Shown here: positions 18,568 to 27,704 of the stretch, one piece after another
How positions within the stretch are numbered: the first letter of the stretch is position 1
How the letters are laid out: each line of letters starts with the position of its first letter
NCBI GenBank assembly: GCA_963767245.1
Contig: CAVYDG010000003.1
Location: 1-64,000, forward strand
From: Roseiarcus sp963767245
Lineage (GTDB): Bacteria > Pseudomonadota > Alphaproteobacteria > Rhizobiales > Beijerinckiaceae
Direction of reading: 5' to 3'
Length of the DNA: 64,000 bases
Program-made: the position numbers and the translations under genes
The notes under the pieces: generated by a model
Databases searched by the model: none
Told to the model about the DNA's origin: nothing
The model's input: only the letters and a program-made list of their open reading frames with translations

Positions 18568-19695
18568 ATGCATAGGAGACGGGTCTTGGACAAATCTATC
18601 ACATACGTGGGCCTTGACGTGCACAAGGATACGATCGCGGTCGCGCTTGCGGAGGCGGGCGCGCACAAGGACGTGCGCGAGTATGGCAAGGTCGCGAACA
18701 CAGCGACGGCCTTGAACGCTCTGGCAGCGAAGCTGTCGCGCGCTGGCAGCGAGCTACGGTTCTGTTATGAGGCCGGCCCTTGCGGCTATGGCATTCAACG
18801 GCAGTTGAGCCTGGCTGGGCATGGTTGCGTTGTCGTTGCTCCGTCGTTGATCCCACGCAAGCCGGGAGATCGGATCAAGACCGACCGGCGGGATGCGATC
18901 AACCTCGCCAAGCTGCATCGCGCCGGTGAACTGACCGCTGTGTGGATTCCTGATCAGGCCCATGAGGCGATCCGCGATCTCGTACGCGCGCGTCTTGCGG
19001 CCGTCCGCAGTCTTCGCCAGGCCCGTCAGCAGCTCTCTGGCTTTCTCCTGCGTCATGGCCGTCACTACAATCGGCCGGCGTGGACATTGATGCACCGTCG
19101 CTGGATGGCCGGACTGAAATTCGAGCAAGCGGCGCATCATATCGTGTTGGAAGACTGCATCGCGGCGGTTGAGGCGGCGACGGCGCGGCGCGACCGTTTG
19201 GAAGCTCATATCGAGGCGGCGCTGCCGGATTGGTCGCTGGCCCCGGTGGTGCGCGCCCTGCAAGCGCTACGCGGGATGGCTATGGTCGCGGCGGCGACGG
19301 TGATCGCCGAACTCGGCGACATCACCCGCTTCGCCAATCCCCGCCAGCTCATGGCGTATCTCGGACTGGTTCCGTCCGAGCGCTCCAGCGGCGCCACACT
19401 CCGCCAAGGCGGCATTACGAAAGCCGGGAATGGCGCGGCGCGGCGAATGCTAATCGAGGCTGCCTGGAGTTATCGGTTCCCGGCGCGCATCAGCCGAGAG
19501 CAACTGCTACGTCAGGAGGGTCTGGCCAAGCCGATCCGCGACACCGCGTGGAAGGCCCAAGAGCGGTTGTGTCGGCGCTATCGCAAGCTCGCCCGGGCGG
19601 GAAAATCACCCACAGTGGTCACGACCGCGATCGCTCGAGAACTGGCGGGTTTTGCCTGGGCGGTCGCCAAACACGTTCAAACCGCCAACGTTTGA
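18568..19695 (+). CDS. IS110-family transposase (about 375 aa)
   Basis: DEDD transposase. The N-terminal RuvC-like domain starts YVGLDVHKDTIAVALAEAG (first Asp) and has IKTDRRDAINLAKLHRAGEL. The C-terminal transposase_20 region includes LRGMAMVAAATVIAELGDIT, LMAYLGLVPSERSSG and the catalytic-serine neighbourhood around GNGAARRMLIEAAW. ATG at 18568 is preferred; a TTG further upstream would add unconserved residues. The frame is intact, so the element could be active. IS110 elements make no inverted repeats, and the ends were not determined. Confidence 0.9.
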   Translation: MHRRRVLDKSITYVGLDVHKDTIAVALAEAGAHKDVREYGKVANTATALNALAAKLSRAGSELRFCYEAGPCGYGIQRQLSLAGHGCVVVAPSLIPRKPGDRIKTDRRDAINLAKLHRAGELTAVWIPDQAHEAIRDLVRARLAAVRSLRQARQQLSGFLLRHGRHYNRPAWTLMHRRWMAGLKFEQAAHHIVLEDCIAAVEAATARRDRLEAHIEAALPDWSLAPVVRALQALRGMAMVAAATVIAELGDITRFANPRQLMAYLGLVPSERSSGATLRQGGITKAGNGAARRMLIEAAWSYRFPARISREQLLRQEGLAKPIRDTAWKAQERLCRRYRKLARAGKSPTVVTTAIARELAGFAWAVAKHVQTANV

Positions 19696-20406
19696 TGCGC
19701 TGAGATCGATAGCGGACATCAAGAATAGGAGGTCATCGCCGACAACGCATCTATCCAAAGCCGAGCAAGGCTGGAGGCACGGTCACGGCCAGGAGAACCC
19801 TCGCGTCCACTATCAGCCGGATATCATCCGACGCTGGCGCCTAGACAGAGGAAGCTCCGCGACGCATCACCGGTCCGGCGGTATCCAACCCGCGCATCAG
19901 AGCATGATCAACCGTCGTTTTGATGATCGTGCCTCCTGCCCTGCTCAGCCGCGGCCATTCTGAACCGCTCGCGCGCGAGCAACGCATTCTTGTGCCTGCT
20001 ACTTGAAACGGCGAACATGAGAGTGGTCCGAGCAGGGAATTAATCCCTCTGAACAGGGAAACAATTTGGTCCGATCAGGGAGCTGTCAGCCGAAACCCCG
20101 TCAGGTCGAGGTTCCCTTTTTGTCGCTGTCACAAACCGGCTACGCGTCGCGGCATTACTTTTGGCGCGGGAGCAATACGTCGTTCTTCGTCGAACCCCCC
20201 GGAAGTGGCAGCGCTCGCAAAGCGATGGTCGAAAAGCCGGCGCGAGGAGACCGTAATCCGTCTTAACCGCGCCGCTAATCGGGCGGAAGCAGACACAATC
20301 ACCAACGAAGGAAGCGGCGAGCGTGCCGCGACAGGCTATGGCGGGGCAGGTCGAAATTGCGCACGGGGACATTGACAGCTAATTGAAACTCGATAGAAGG
20401 TTTCAA
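19696..20406. other. Gene-poor IS debris
   Basis: About 700 bp without a credible gene. It likely contains the right end of the IS110 element. It also holds ACAGGGA-type repeats (20031-20082) and short open frames without family features on either strand. The region has many stops in the high-GC frames, unlike the coding DNA around it. Confidence 0.4.
20031..20082. repeat. Short ACAGGGA-type repeats, right of IS110
   Basis: GCAGGGAATTAATCCCT (itself a partial palindrome), GAACAGGGAAAC and ATCAGGGAGC occur within 52 bp. They match the repeats at 18367-18400 on the other side of the IS110 gene. Confidence 0.4.
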
Positions 20407-20517
20407 ATGCAGTACAAGCGCAACCAGATCGAGGAAGCGATTTTCCGTTTGCTGGCGCCTCGATCGCCTGAATCCCGGACCCGATTGAAACGTCTCCTTG
20501 AGACGGATCGGGCTCTA
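20407..20517 (+). pseudogene. 5' fragment of a conserved hypothetical gene cut by IS630
   Basis: From ATG at 20407 the frame reads MQYKRNQIEEAIFRLL, a short linker, then TRLKRLLETDRAL, and runs into the IS630 element at a TA dinucleotide (20516-20517). The pattern RNQ-EEAI followed by LRTRLKRLLETDR is one I recall from hypothetical proteins of about 120 residues in Bradyrhizobium-like genomes. The 3' part was not found on the other side of the insertion, so the fragment is dead. Confidence 0.55.
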
Positions 20518-20530
20518 GAGCGTCGGACGG

Positions 20531-21484
20531 TCAATTGAATCCGTAGCCTGCGGCGGTGAAGTAGTTTCTGCATTCGTCGGGCTGGAAGAGGTCGCAGATT
20601 TGGCCGATGGCGCGCCACAGGGCGTCGATCGTCCTTTCGGCTCTGGCGCGCAGAAGGGCCTTGAGTTTGGCGAAGGCCATCTCGATGGGATTGAGATCGG
20701 GACTGTAGGGCGGCAGGAACAGAACCCATGCGCCCCGATCGCGAATGGCTTTTTCGGCGATCTTGCTTTTATGCGCCGGCAGATTGTCCATGATGACGAT
20801 GTCGCCCTTTTCAAGGGTGGGGGCGAGCTGGGTTTCGACATAGGTTTCGAAGATACGCCGATCCATCGGGGCGTCGATGACGAAGGGCGCGGTGAGGGCG
20901 GAGCAACGCAGGCCGGCGATGAAGGTTTGGGTCTTCCAATGCCCGAACGGGGCTTTGGCGCGCAGGCGTTGACCTTTGAGGCTGCGTCCGCGCAATCGCG
21001 TCATTTTCGTTGTCGTTCCGGTCTCATCGAGAAAGATCAGCCGGTGCGGTTCGAGCCGCATCCGGGGTTGCCGCTCTCCCGTCCATTCCTCGCGCGCCTG
21101 GCGAATGTCGGGACGATCGCATTCGCTGGCCAGCAGGGTTTTTTTATAGCGATAGCCGTTGCGGATGAGCCAGCGCGAGAGCGAGGCGGGATCGGCCCGC
21201 GCGCCGCTGTTGGCTTCGAGCTCGCCCGCCAATTCCGGCATGGTGATGTCGTTCTTTTCCGCCAAGCGAGAGAGAAGAAACGTGCGGTGCGGATCGAGCT
21301 TGGCGTGACGGCGCCCGCCAAGGGGCTTGGGGACCAGGCTGCCTCGCATCCGATAAGCCGTCATCAAGTTGACGACAAACGATACCGAAACATCGAAATG
21401 CCCCGCGGCCGCCCGCCGGGAATGGCCGGCCTCGACAAAATCGACAACGCGCCTACGAAGATCCTGCGAGTAAGGTTTCGGCAT
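20531..21484 (-). CDS. IS630-family transposase, intact (317 aa)
   Basis: N-terminal paired helix-turn-helix region (MPKPYSQDLRRRVVDFVEAG, then RRAAAGHFDVSVSFVVNLM). The C-terminal DDE domain has catalytic Asp in LIFLDETGTTTK, Asp in DIVIMDNLPAHKS and Glu in LPPYSPDLNPIEMAFAKLK. Unlike the other IS630 copies in this window it needs no frameshift. It interrupts a conserved hypothetical gene at TA (20516-20517), the normal IS630 target. The right end lies near 21525 but was not fixed. A degraded relative is at about 39130-39270. Confidence 0.93.
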   Translation of the reverse strand: MPKPYSQDLRRRVVDFVEAGHSRRAAAGHFDVSVSFVVNLMTAYRMRGSLVPKPLGGRRHAKLDPHRTFLLSRLAEKNDITMPELAGELEANSGARADPASLSRWLIRNGYRYKKTLLASECDRPDIRQAREEWTGERQPRMRLEPHRLIFLDETGTTTKMTRLRGRSLKGQRLRAKAPFGHWKTQTFIAGLRCSALTAPFVIDAPMDRRIFETYVETQLAPTLEKGDIVIMDNLPAHKSKIAEKAIRDRGAWVLFLPPYSPDLNPIEMAFAKLKALLRARAERTIDALWRAIGQICDLFQPDECRNYFTAAGYGFN

Positions 21485-21511
21485 CGCAAATCACCTCCTC
21501 GCGGAAGCGAA

Positions 21512-21960
21512 TCACAAACCGACTCCCAATGGAATCTGGAGGGTTATGTGAGGTCGCCGGCGCGTAGGTTCGTGCGTCACAGAAGGCGACCTGACATAAG
21601 CCGGATTGAGCGAAGGCGCGGGCCGGTTAGCGGCTATGGGGAAAGCGCAGAGCGGCTTTGATTGTGGACCCCCGGGGCGCGGTCTGTGAGAGTGGCGGGA
21701 GCGATCGCAGAACGGTTTGACCGTTCGGCCGCTGGGCCCGATGCGGCGCATGAGGCCGCCGCAATCCGGGCAGACGGCGAACGGTTCGTGAGAGGGCTTC
21801 GCCTCCGGCTCGGAACTCTGCGGCGGGGCTTCGCCGCCGGGCTCGTGAAGCAGGTTGCGCACGTGTGCGAGGGTGTCGCCTCGGTCGCCTTTGGCGAGGA
21901 AGCCGTAGTGATAATGTGGACGGCCTCGCCCGAACGGCATCAAGTGCCAAGGCGTGACCG
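21512..21960 (-). pseudogene. Probable IS91-family transposase, C-terminal remnant
   Basis: Minus-strand frame with HLMPFGRGRPHYHYGFLAKG, then TLAHVRNLLHEP and a zinc-ribbon-like FAVCPDCGGLMRRIGPSG. This order (HxLPxGF-like region, helix, then CPxCGG) is typical of the C-terminus of IS91/IS801 transposases. The N-terminal part is missing, apparently removed where the second IS110 element begins near 21980. Identification is by pattern only. Confidence 0.5.
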
Positions 21961-21988
21961 GTGGAGGTCGCGGATAGGGAAGCCGTCC

Positions 21989-23013
21989 ATGAGAACCTTT
22001 ATCAGGATTGGGATCGACCTGGCGAAGAACTTTTTTCAGGTGCATGCGCTCGAGCGCGAGGGGCGCCTGCGGTTACGCGCAAGTTGAGCCGAGGCAAGGT
22101 GCTTGCTTTCTTCGCCCAGACGGCGCCCTGCCGCGTTGGGATGGAGGCTTGTGGATCGTCCCATTACTGGGCGCGAGAGATCCGGGCGCTGGGGCACGAA
22201 GTGGTCTTGATTCCTCCCGCTTACACGAAACCCTACGTCAAGCGGGGCAAGAACGATGCGAACGACGCGGCCGCGATCTGCGAGGCCATGTCGCGCCCCG
22301 ACATGCGGTTCGTGCCGATCAAGAGCGCGGATCAGCAAGCTGTGCTGATGCTGCACAAGACCCGGGAATTGCTGGTCAAGCAGCGGACCATGACCGTCAA
22401 TGCGCTGCGCGGGCATCTCTCGGAATTCGGCCTGATCGCGCCCAAGGGCATTCACCGGGTCACGGAATTGCTGGCGCTGGCGCAAGCCGACGAGACCCTT
22501 CCCGAAGAGGCCAAGCAAGCAACCGTGATGCTGGCTTCGCACAGCGACGGCCTCGACGAAAAGATCGACGATCTGGAGAAGACCATCGCCCAGGCGAGCG
22601 GCAAGAACCAGATGAGCCGGTTGCTGGACGAGATCCCGGCCTTCGGCCCGCTGATCGCATCGGCGATGGTCGCTTTCAATCCCGATCCCAGCGTCTTCAA
22701 GTCGGGAAGCGATTTCAGCGCGTCTCTGGGCATTACTCCGAGCCAGCACTCGAGCGGCGGCAAGGACAAGCTCGGGGCCATCACCAAAAAGGGCAACCGA
22801 TATCTGCGCAAGATGCTGGTCGTGGGATGCACGTCGGTTTTGCGCGTGGCCCACAAATACAAGGGCGCCCTGGCCGAATGGATCGTCGCCATGAGGGCCA
22901 GGAAGCCCGAGCGCGTCGTCGCCGTCGCCCTGGCCAACAAGCTGGCCAGAATCGCCTGGGCGATGATGTCGACCGGCGAAGCCTTCCGAACCGAACTTTA
23001 CACGAAGGCCTGA
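21989..23013 (+). pseudogene. IS110-family transposase, single frameshift
   Basis: Start MRTFIRIGIDLAKNFFQVHA contains the first catalytic Asp. One base of shift between 22060 and 22083 leads from LEREG into AVTRKLSRGKVLAFFAQTA. The rest is then continuous: KRGKNDANDAAAICEAMSRP, the C-terminal LGITPSQHSSGGKDKLG and KKGNRYLRKMLVVG. It differs strongly from the intact IS110 gene at 18568. The non-coding right end of the element probably extends to about 23220. Inactive unless the shift is an error. Confidence 0.85.
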
Positions 23014-23309
23014 CGATAAAGAGCTCTCCGAGATAGACGTTTCAGGATTGGCAAGCGCAACGACGTGATGAACGACACGGTCGCAACGAAAGTCCAGGAC
23101 ACCCTGACATCCGCCACGAGCCCCGAGCTCGCCGTAGTGATAGGGACCAGGACTGTCGAATATCATCAGGGCCAGCGGTCCTATACCGCACCAACAGGCC
23201 GGACATATGACCGCAGCCGACCAAAGCGATCAGAGCGTCGAAACCCACTTGCCAAGAGGCCGTCCACATATGACGGATGCGGTGGAAGCCGTCGGGCAGG
23301 ACGTGGAGG

Positions 23310-23920
23310 CGACGCCTTCTTCGAGCCCGGCAATGCCGGCAAAATCCTCGTCGTCGGGGCCGTCGAGGTGATCGATCGCGACACCAATCAGCCCAAGCCG
23401 CGACGCAAGCACGCCAAATACCTCGATACGCGCTCCGGCTGAATACACCTCGCGATGATCGCCGACAATTCCGCGGCGTCGATCGAGGCCTTCGTGAGAG
23501 CCAACGTGAAGCGTGGAGCCACGCTCCTCACCGACGGCCACGCGTCCTATCCTGGATTGACCGACTACCGGCACGATCCGCGCACCGTCGGAAAAATGGC
23601 GGGACATGTTGCCCTGCCCTGGATCCACCGGGCCTTCTCATTGATGAAGCGATGGGGCCTGGGCACGTATCATGGCCTGCGGCGCACGCACGTCGACACC
23701 TATCTCAATGAATTCGTCTTTCGCTACAATCGCCGCTTCCACCGGGACGTTTCGTTCGAAGCCTTGCTCGGGCTGGCCGCACATCATGCGCCTGCCAGCT
23801 ACTGGGACATCGTCAAACGAGACAACCCTCGGAAGGGCGTCCAAACGCTCAGGCGGGCGCCGCGCCGCCGAAAGACTGCCACTGGAATGCGACCGGATGG
23901 GCCGCGGCAAGCGCTTGGCG
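23310..23920 (+). pseudogene. IS1595-family (ISXO2-like) transposase remnant
   Basis: Two frames hold one transposase. The first has AGKILVVGAVEVIDRDTNQP and HAKYLDTRSG, and ends in a stop near 23440. The second resumes with MIADNSAASIEAFVRANVKR, LLTDGHASYPGL, WIHRAFSLMKRWGLGTYHG and LNEFVFRYNRRFHR. This is the DDE-like domain of IS1595 elements. The N-terminal zinc-ribbon part is missing, so it is truncated and frameshifted. Confidence 0.75.
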
Positions 23921-23988
23921 CCAGCCGAGATCAGCTCACCCAACCGACCCATCCACTACATATAGACCAGCCTAGGACAACGGGATAA

Positions 23989-24555
23989 GCCACCGACGAC
24001 GGGCCGCCTGCCACAACCGAGCCCGACAGATCATCGCCTCGGCCACCGGTTACGCCGCCAAGCATCAGGACCGCACTGAGCGTCAAAGCCCCGCTCCGCC
24101 TCATACCACCCCTTTGCTTCCGAACGCACCCACTTGTGCAAACAACGCTCAAGTTCCGTTGATATGCTTCGTCAGGCTCTCCAATTTCCGGCAGTCTTGG
24201 CTCCAAGACAGCTTGAATGAACCCGCAGTTCCCTCACCGCCTCCTTCGGGTCTTGCTGGCGGCGGGCCTGGTCCGCGATCCAGGAACGCTCGTGAACGAC
24301 AGCCATTGGAGCCTCTTTGACCGCCTCGGCGACGGCTTTTGGAGCGCACAAATCTGGCCGGTACGCTTGCAGGCGTCGCGGCGAACGCGGATCAGCCATC
24401 CACACTCACATTCGGCTCTCAGCGACAAGGCAACAAAAGCCACACTGCCGACAAAAAAGAACGGTTTCGCGCCTGTCTGGACATGATTGTCTAGACGGGC
24501 GCCGAACGTTTCGCTAGCATGTATTGAATGGCTATTCCGTTAAGGCGGGCCGGGC
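23989..24555. other. Gene-poor stretch before the sarcosine operon
   Basis: No confident gene. On the minus strand a frame near 24100 reads MRRSGALTLSAVLMLGGVTG, which looks like a signal peptide, but it runs into IS1595 debris without a mature domain. The last 100 bp must carry the promoter of the DMGDH-like gene; no strong -35/-10 pair was recognised. Confidence 0.35.
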
Positions 24556-26970
24556 ATGAAATCGCATTATCGCGTTGTCGTTATCGGAGGAGGCGTCGTC
24601 GGCGCCTCGGTTCTTTACCATCTGACGAAATATGGCTGGACCGACGTGGCGCTGGTGGAGCGCTCGGTCCTGACCGCGGGTTCGTCATGGCATGCCGCCG
24701 GCGGCTTTCATGCCCTCAACGCCAACCCCAACATGGCGATCCTGCAGGCCTACACGATCGACCTCTTGAAGGAGGTCGAAGCCGAGTTGGGCCAGTCGAT
24801 CGGCATGCATATGACCGGAGGAATTCATGTCGCTTCGGCGCCTGAGCGCTGGGAGTGGCTCCAGTCGTCGTATCGCCGGTTCCAGGCAATCGGCATCGAC
24901 GATGTCCGTCTGGTGACGCCGGAGGAGATCAAGGCCCGCTGCCCGATCATCAATGTCGAAGGCGTGCTCGGGGGCATGTGGGCCGACCGCGAGGGTTATG
25001 TCGACACCACAGGGACGGTATGGGCTTATGCCGGGGCGGCGAAGAAGCGCGGCGCGACCGTGATCGAGCACAATCGGGTGCTGGAATTGAAGCAACGGCC
25101 GGACTCGTCCTGGGACCTCGTCACCGAAACGGGAATTATCAACGCCGAGCATGTGGTCAACGCCGGCGGCTTGTGGGCGAAACAGGTTGGGCGGATGGTC
25201 GGGCTCGACCTCCCCCTATCGCCGCTCGAACATCACTACCTCCTGACCGAGACGATCCCCGAGATCGCGGGATTGAAGGCCGAACTGCCGATGGTCGTCG
25301 ACCTCGAGGGGTTCACCTACATGCGTCAGGACCAGAAGGGCATGCTGGTAGGGATCTATGAAACCAATCCCCAGCACTGGTCGATCGACGGCGCGCCGTG
25401 GGATTATGGAGTCGAGCTGCTGCAGGAGAACATCGACCGAATCGCAGGCGAACTCGAACTTGTTCACCGCCGCTACCCGGTCCTGCAGACCGCGGGCGTG
25501 CGCAAATGGGTCAACGGCGCCTTCACCTTCTCGCCCGACGGCAATCCGCTCGTCGGCCCGGTCGCCGGCAAGCGCGGCTACTGGCTCGCCTGCGGCGTCA
25601 TGGCCGGGTTCCTGCAGGGCGGCGGGGTCGGCAAGTCGCTCGCCGAACTGATGATTTATGGCGAGGCGTCGACCGACGTCTACGGCCTCGACATCGCCCG
25701 CTACGGGGCCTATGCGTCCAATCGCGAATTCATCAAACAGACGACCGGCGAGTTCTACGCCCGCCGTTTCGTGATGACCTATCCCAACGAGCAATTGCCG
25801 GCCGGGCGCCCGCTCAAGACGACGCCGGCTTACGATGCGATGACCGCCGCCGGCTGTCACTGGGGCAATTCGTGGGGACTCGAGGTTCCCATCTTTTTCG
25901 CGCCGGCGGGCTTCAAGGAAAAGCCGACCCTCAAGCGGTCGAACGCCTTCGACATCGTCGGCGACGAATGCCGGATGGTGCGTGGCGGCGTCGGCCTGCT
26001 CGATATCGCCTCCTTCTCGCGCTACGAGGTAACCGGACCGGAGGCGGAAAGCTGGCTCGACTGGATGTCGTCGGCCCGCTTGCCGAAGCCCGGCCGCGCC
26101 AGGCTCGCGCCGATGCTGTCCGAGACCGGCAAGCTCAAAGGCGACCTCACCATCATCAACTGGGGCGACGGGATATTCTGGATCGAGGGCTCCTACTACC
26201 TTCGCCAATGGCATATGCGCTGGTTCGCGGCCCATGCGCGCGAGGGGGTCGAGGTGCGCGACATTTCCGACGACGTGATCGGCTTTTCCCTGTCCGGCCC
26301 GAAATCGCGCGAGTTGCTTGCTCGCGCCACCCACCAGGACGTGTCAAACGCAGCCCTGCCGTTCATGGGCGCGATGACGCTCGACGTCGGCCTGGTGCGG
26401 GCGAAGGTCGCGCGGCTGTCGGTGACCGGCGAGCTCGGATACGAGATCAACTGCCGCGCGCTCGAACACGCCGGCCTGCGCCGGACCCTGCTCGAGGCGG
26501 GTCGCGAGCTCGGCGTCAGGGAATATGGCTATAACGCCCTTCTGTCGCTGCGGCTCGAAAAGAGCTTCGGCATCTGGTCGGCCGAATTCACCCAGGCCTA
26601 TACCCCGCGCATGACCGGCATGGCCCGCTGGATCGCCTGGGATAAGGGCGAGTTCGTCGGCCGGGAGGCCGCTCTCGCGGAGAGCAAGGGCCCGCCGCCG
26701 GAGCGTGAGCTGGTGACGCTCGAAATCGACGCGTCGGACGCCGACGCGACCGGCTACGAGCCGGTATGGCAGTCGGGAAGCATGGCCGGCTTCGTGACCT
26801 CGGGCGGCTATGGCCACACGGTCGGCAAGAGCCTGGCGATGGCCCTGGTCGCGCCGGAATCGGCAGAGATCGGCTCGGAGCTCAGCGTGCATATCGTCGG
26901 CGCTGAGCGGAAGGCGCGCGTCATCGCGCCCTCGCCGTACGATCCCCTCGGCAAGGCAATGCGGGGATGA
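24556..26970 (+). CDS. Dimethylglycine/sarcosine dehydrogenase-like flavoprotein (804 aa)
   Basis: N-terminal FAD-binding oxidase domain (VVVIGGGVVGASVLYHL, residues 7-23), with TAGSSWHAAGG where His46 matches the histidine that covalently binds FAD in mammalian DMGDH. The C-terminal half is a GcvT-like tetrahydrofolate-binding region (FDIVGDECRMVRGGVGLLDI, GYEINCRALEHAG). Expected to oxidatively demethylate dimethylglycine or sarcosine and pass the one-carbon unit to folate. Complete, normal length. First gene of a run with a TetR regulator and sarcosine oxidase subunits. Which methylated glycine it prefers cannot be read from sequence. Confidence 0.9.
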   Translation: MKSHYRVVVIGGGVVGASVLYHLTKYGWTDVALVERSVLTAGSSWHAAGGFHALNANPNMAILQAYTIDLLKEVEAELGQSIGMHMTGGIHVASAPERWEWLQSSYRRFQAIGIDDVRLVTPEEIKARCPIINVEGVLGGMWADREGYVDTTGTVWAYAGAAKKRGATVIEHNRVLELKQRPDSSWDLVTETGIINAEHVVNAGGLWAKQVGRMVGLDLPLSPLEHHYLLTETIPEIAGLKAELPMVVDLEGFTYMRQDQKGMLVGIYETNPQHWSIDGAPWDYGVELLQENIDRIAGELELVHRRYPVLQTAGVRKWVNGAFTFSPDGNPLVGPVAGKRGYWLACGVMAGFLQGGGVGKSLAELMIYGEASTDVYGLDIARYGAYASNREFIKQTTGEFYARRFVMTYPNEQLPAGRPLKTTPAYDAMTAAGCHWGNSWGLEVPIFFAPAGFKEKPTLKRSNAFDIVGDECRMVRGGVGLLDIASFSRYEVTGPEAESWLDWMSSARLPKPGRARLAPMLSETGKLKGDLTIINWGDGIFWIEGSYYLRQWHMRWFAAHAREGVEVRDISDDVIGFSLSGPKSRELLARATHQDVSNAALPFMGAMTLDVGLVRAKVARLSVTGELGYEINCRALEHAGLRRTLLEAGRELGVREYGYNALLSLRLEKSFGIWSAEFTQAYTPRMTGMARWIAWDKGEFVGREAALAESKGPPPERELVTLEIDASDADATGYEPVWQSGSMAGFVTSGGYGHTVGKSLAMALVAPESAEIGSELSVHIVGAERKARVIAPSPYDPLGKAMRG

Positions 26971-26999
26971 CGAGCCAAGCGCCGGCGGCGAGCTGACCG

Positions 27000-27704
27000 A
27001 TGACCGATTCCGCTACCCGACCCTTGGCTTCGGGCGCGCCTCCGAAGCGCCCGCCGCAACTGGGCAACGTCAAGGCGACGCGTGACGACTGGCTCGACCT
27101 GGCGCTGAGCGTGCTCGCCGTCGAGGGCGTGGCGCATGTAACGGTCCTCAACCTCAGCGAGCGGCTCGGCGTGTCGCGGTCGAGCTTCTACTGGTATTTC
27201 AAGAATCGCGACGAGCTTCTCGACGCCCTTCTCGACCGTTGGGACCGCTTCAATACGCGCTCGATCGTCGCTCAGGCGGATGAGCCGGCGGCGAGCGTCA
27301 ATGAAGCGGTTTGCAGCGTCTTTCGCTGCTGGGTCAATTCCGCGATCTTCAGCCCGCGGCTCGATTTCGCCGTCCGGGAATGGGCGCGCCGCTCGGCCAG
27401 CGTCCGCAGGGCCCTCGACCGTTCCGATCGTGTCCGCACAGAGGCGCTGAAGGCTCTCTTCGTCCGTTTCGGCTATGAGGACGCGGAGGCGTTGGTGCGG
27501 GCGCGGGTGCTCTATTACATGCAGATCGGCTATTACGCGCTCGACCTCAAGGAGCCGATCGAAGCACGGCTCAATCTCACCCCGCACTATCTCAAGGCGT
27601 TCACAGGATTGGCTCCGAGCGAAGCGGAAGTCGGCGCGTTCCGCGCCTATGCGGCGCGTCACGCCAATGTCCCGGATTTCGGCTCGCCGCGAGCGGCCGC
27701 ATGA
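27000..27704 (+). CDS. TetR/AcrR-family regulator (234 aa)
   Basis: Helix-turn-helix LNLSERLGVSRSSFYWYFKN at about residues 50-70, preceded by WLDLALSVLAVEGV. The C-terminal ligand domain is helical and family-specific (YYMQIGYYALDLKEPIEARL). It lies inside the operon, 29 bp after the DMGDH-like gene, and its stop overlaps the soxB start (ATGA at 27701). It is therefore made with the enzymes and could provide feedback control. The effector may be a methylated glycine, by context only. Confidence 0.9.
   Translation: MTDSATRPLASGAPPKRPPQLGNVKATRDDWLDLALSVLAVEGVAHVTVLNLSERLGVSRSSFYWYFKNRDELLDALLDRWDRFNTRSIVAQADEPAASVNEAVCSVFRCWVNSAIFSPRLDFAVREWARRSASVRRALDRSDRVRTEALKALFVRFGYEDAEALVRARVLYYMQIGYYALDLKEPIEARLNLTPHYLKAFTGLAPSEAEVGAFRAYAARHANVPDFGSPRAAA

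Noticed and set aside
18361..20082. ACAGGGA repeats considered as a CRISPR array or iteron origin
   Set aside because: Repeat lengths and spacings are irregular, there are only two to three per side, and no cas or replication-initiation gene is present.
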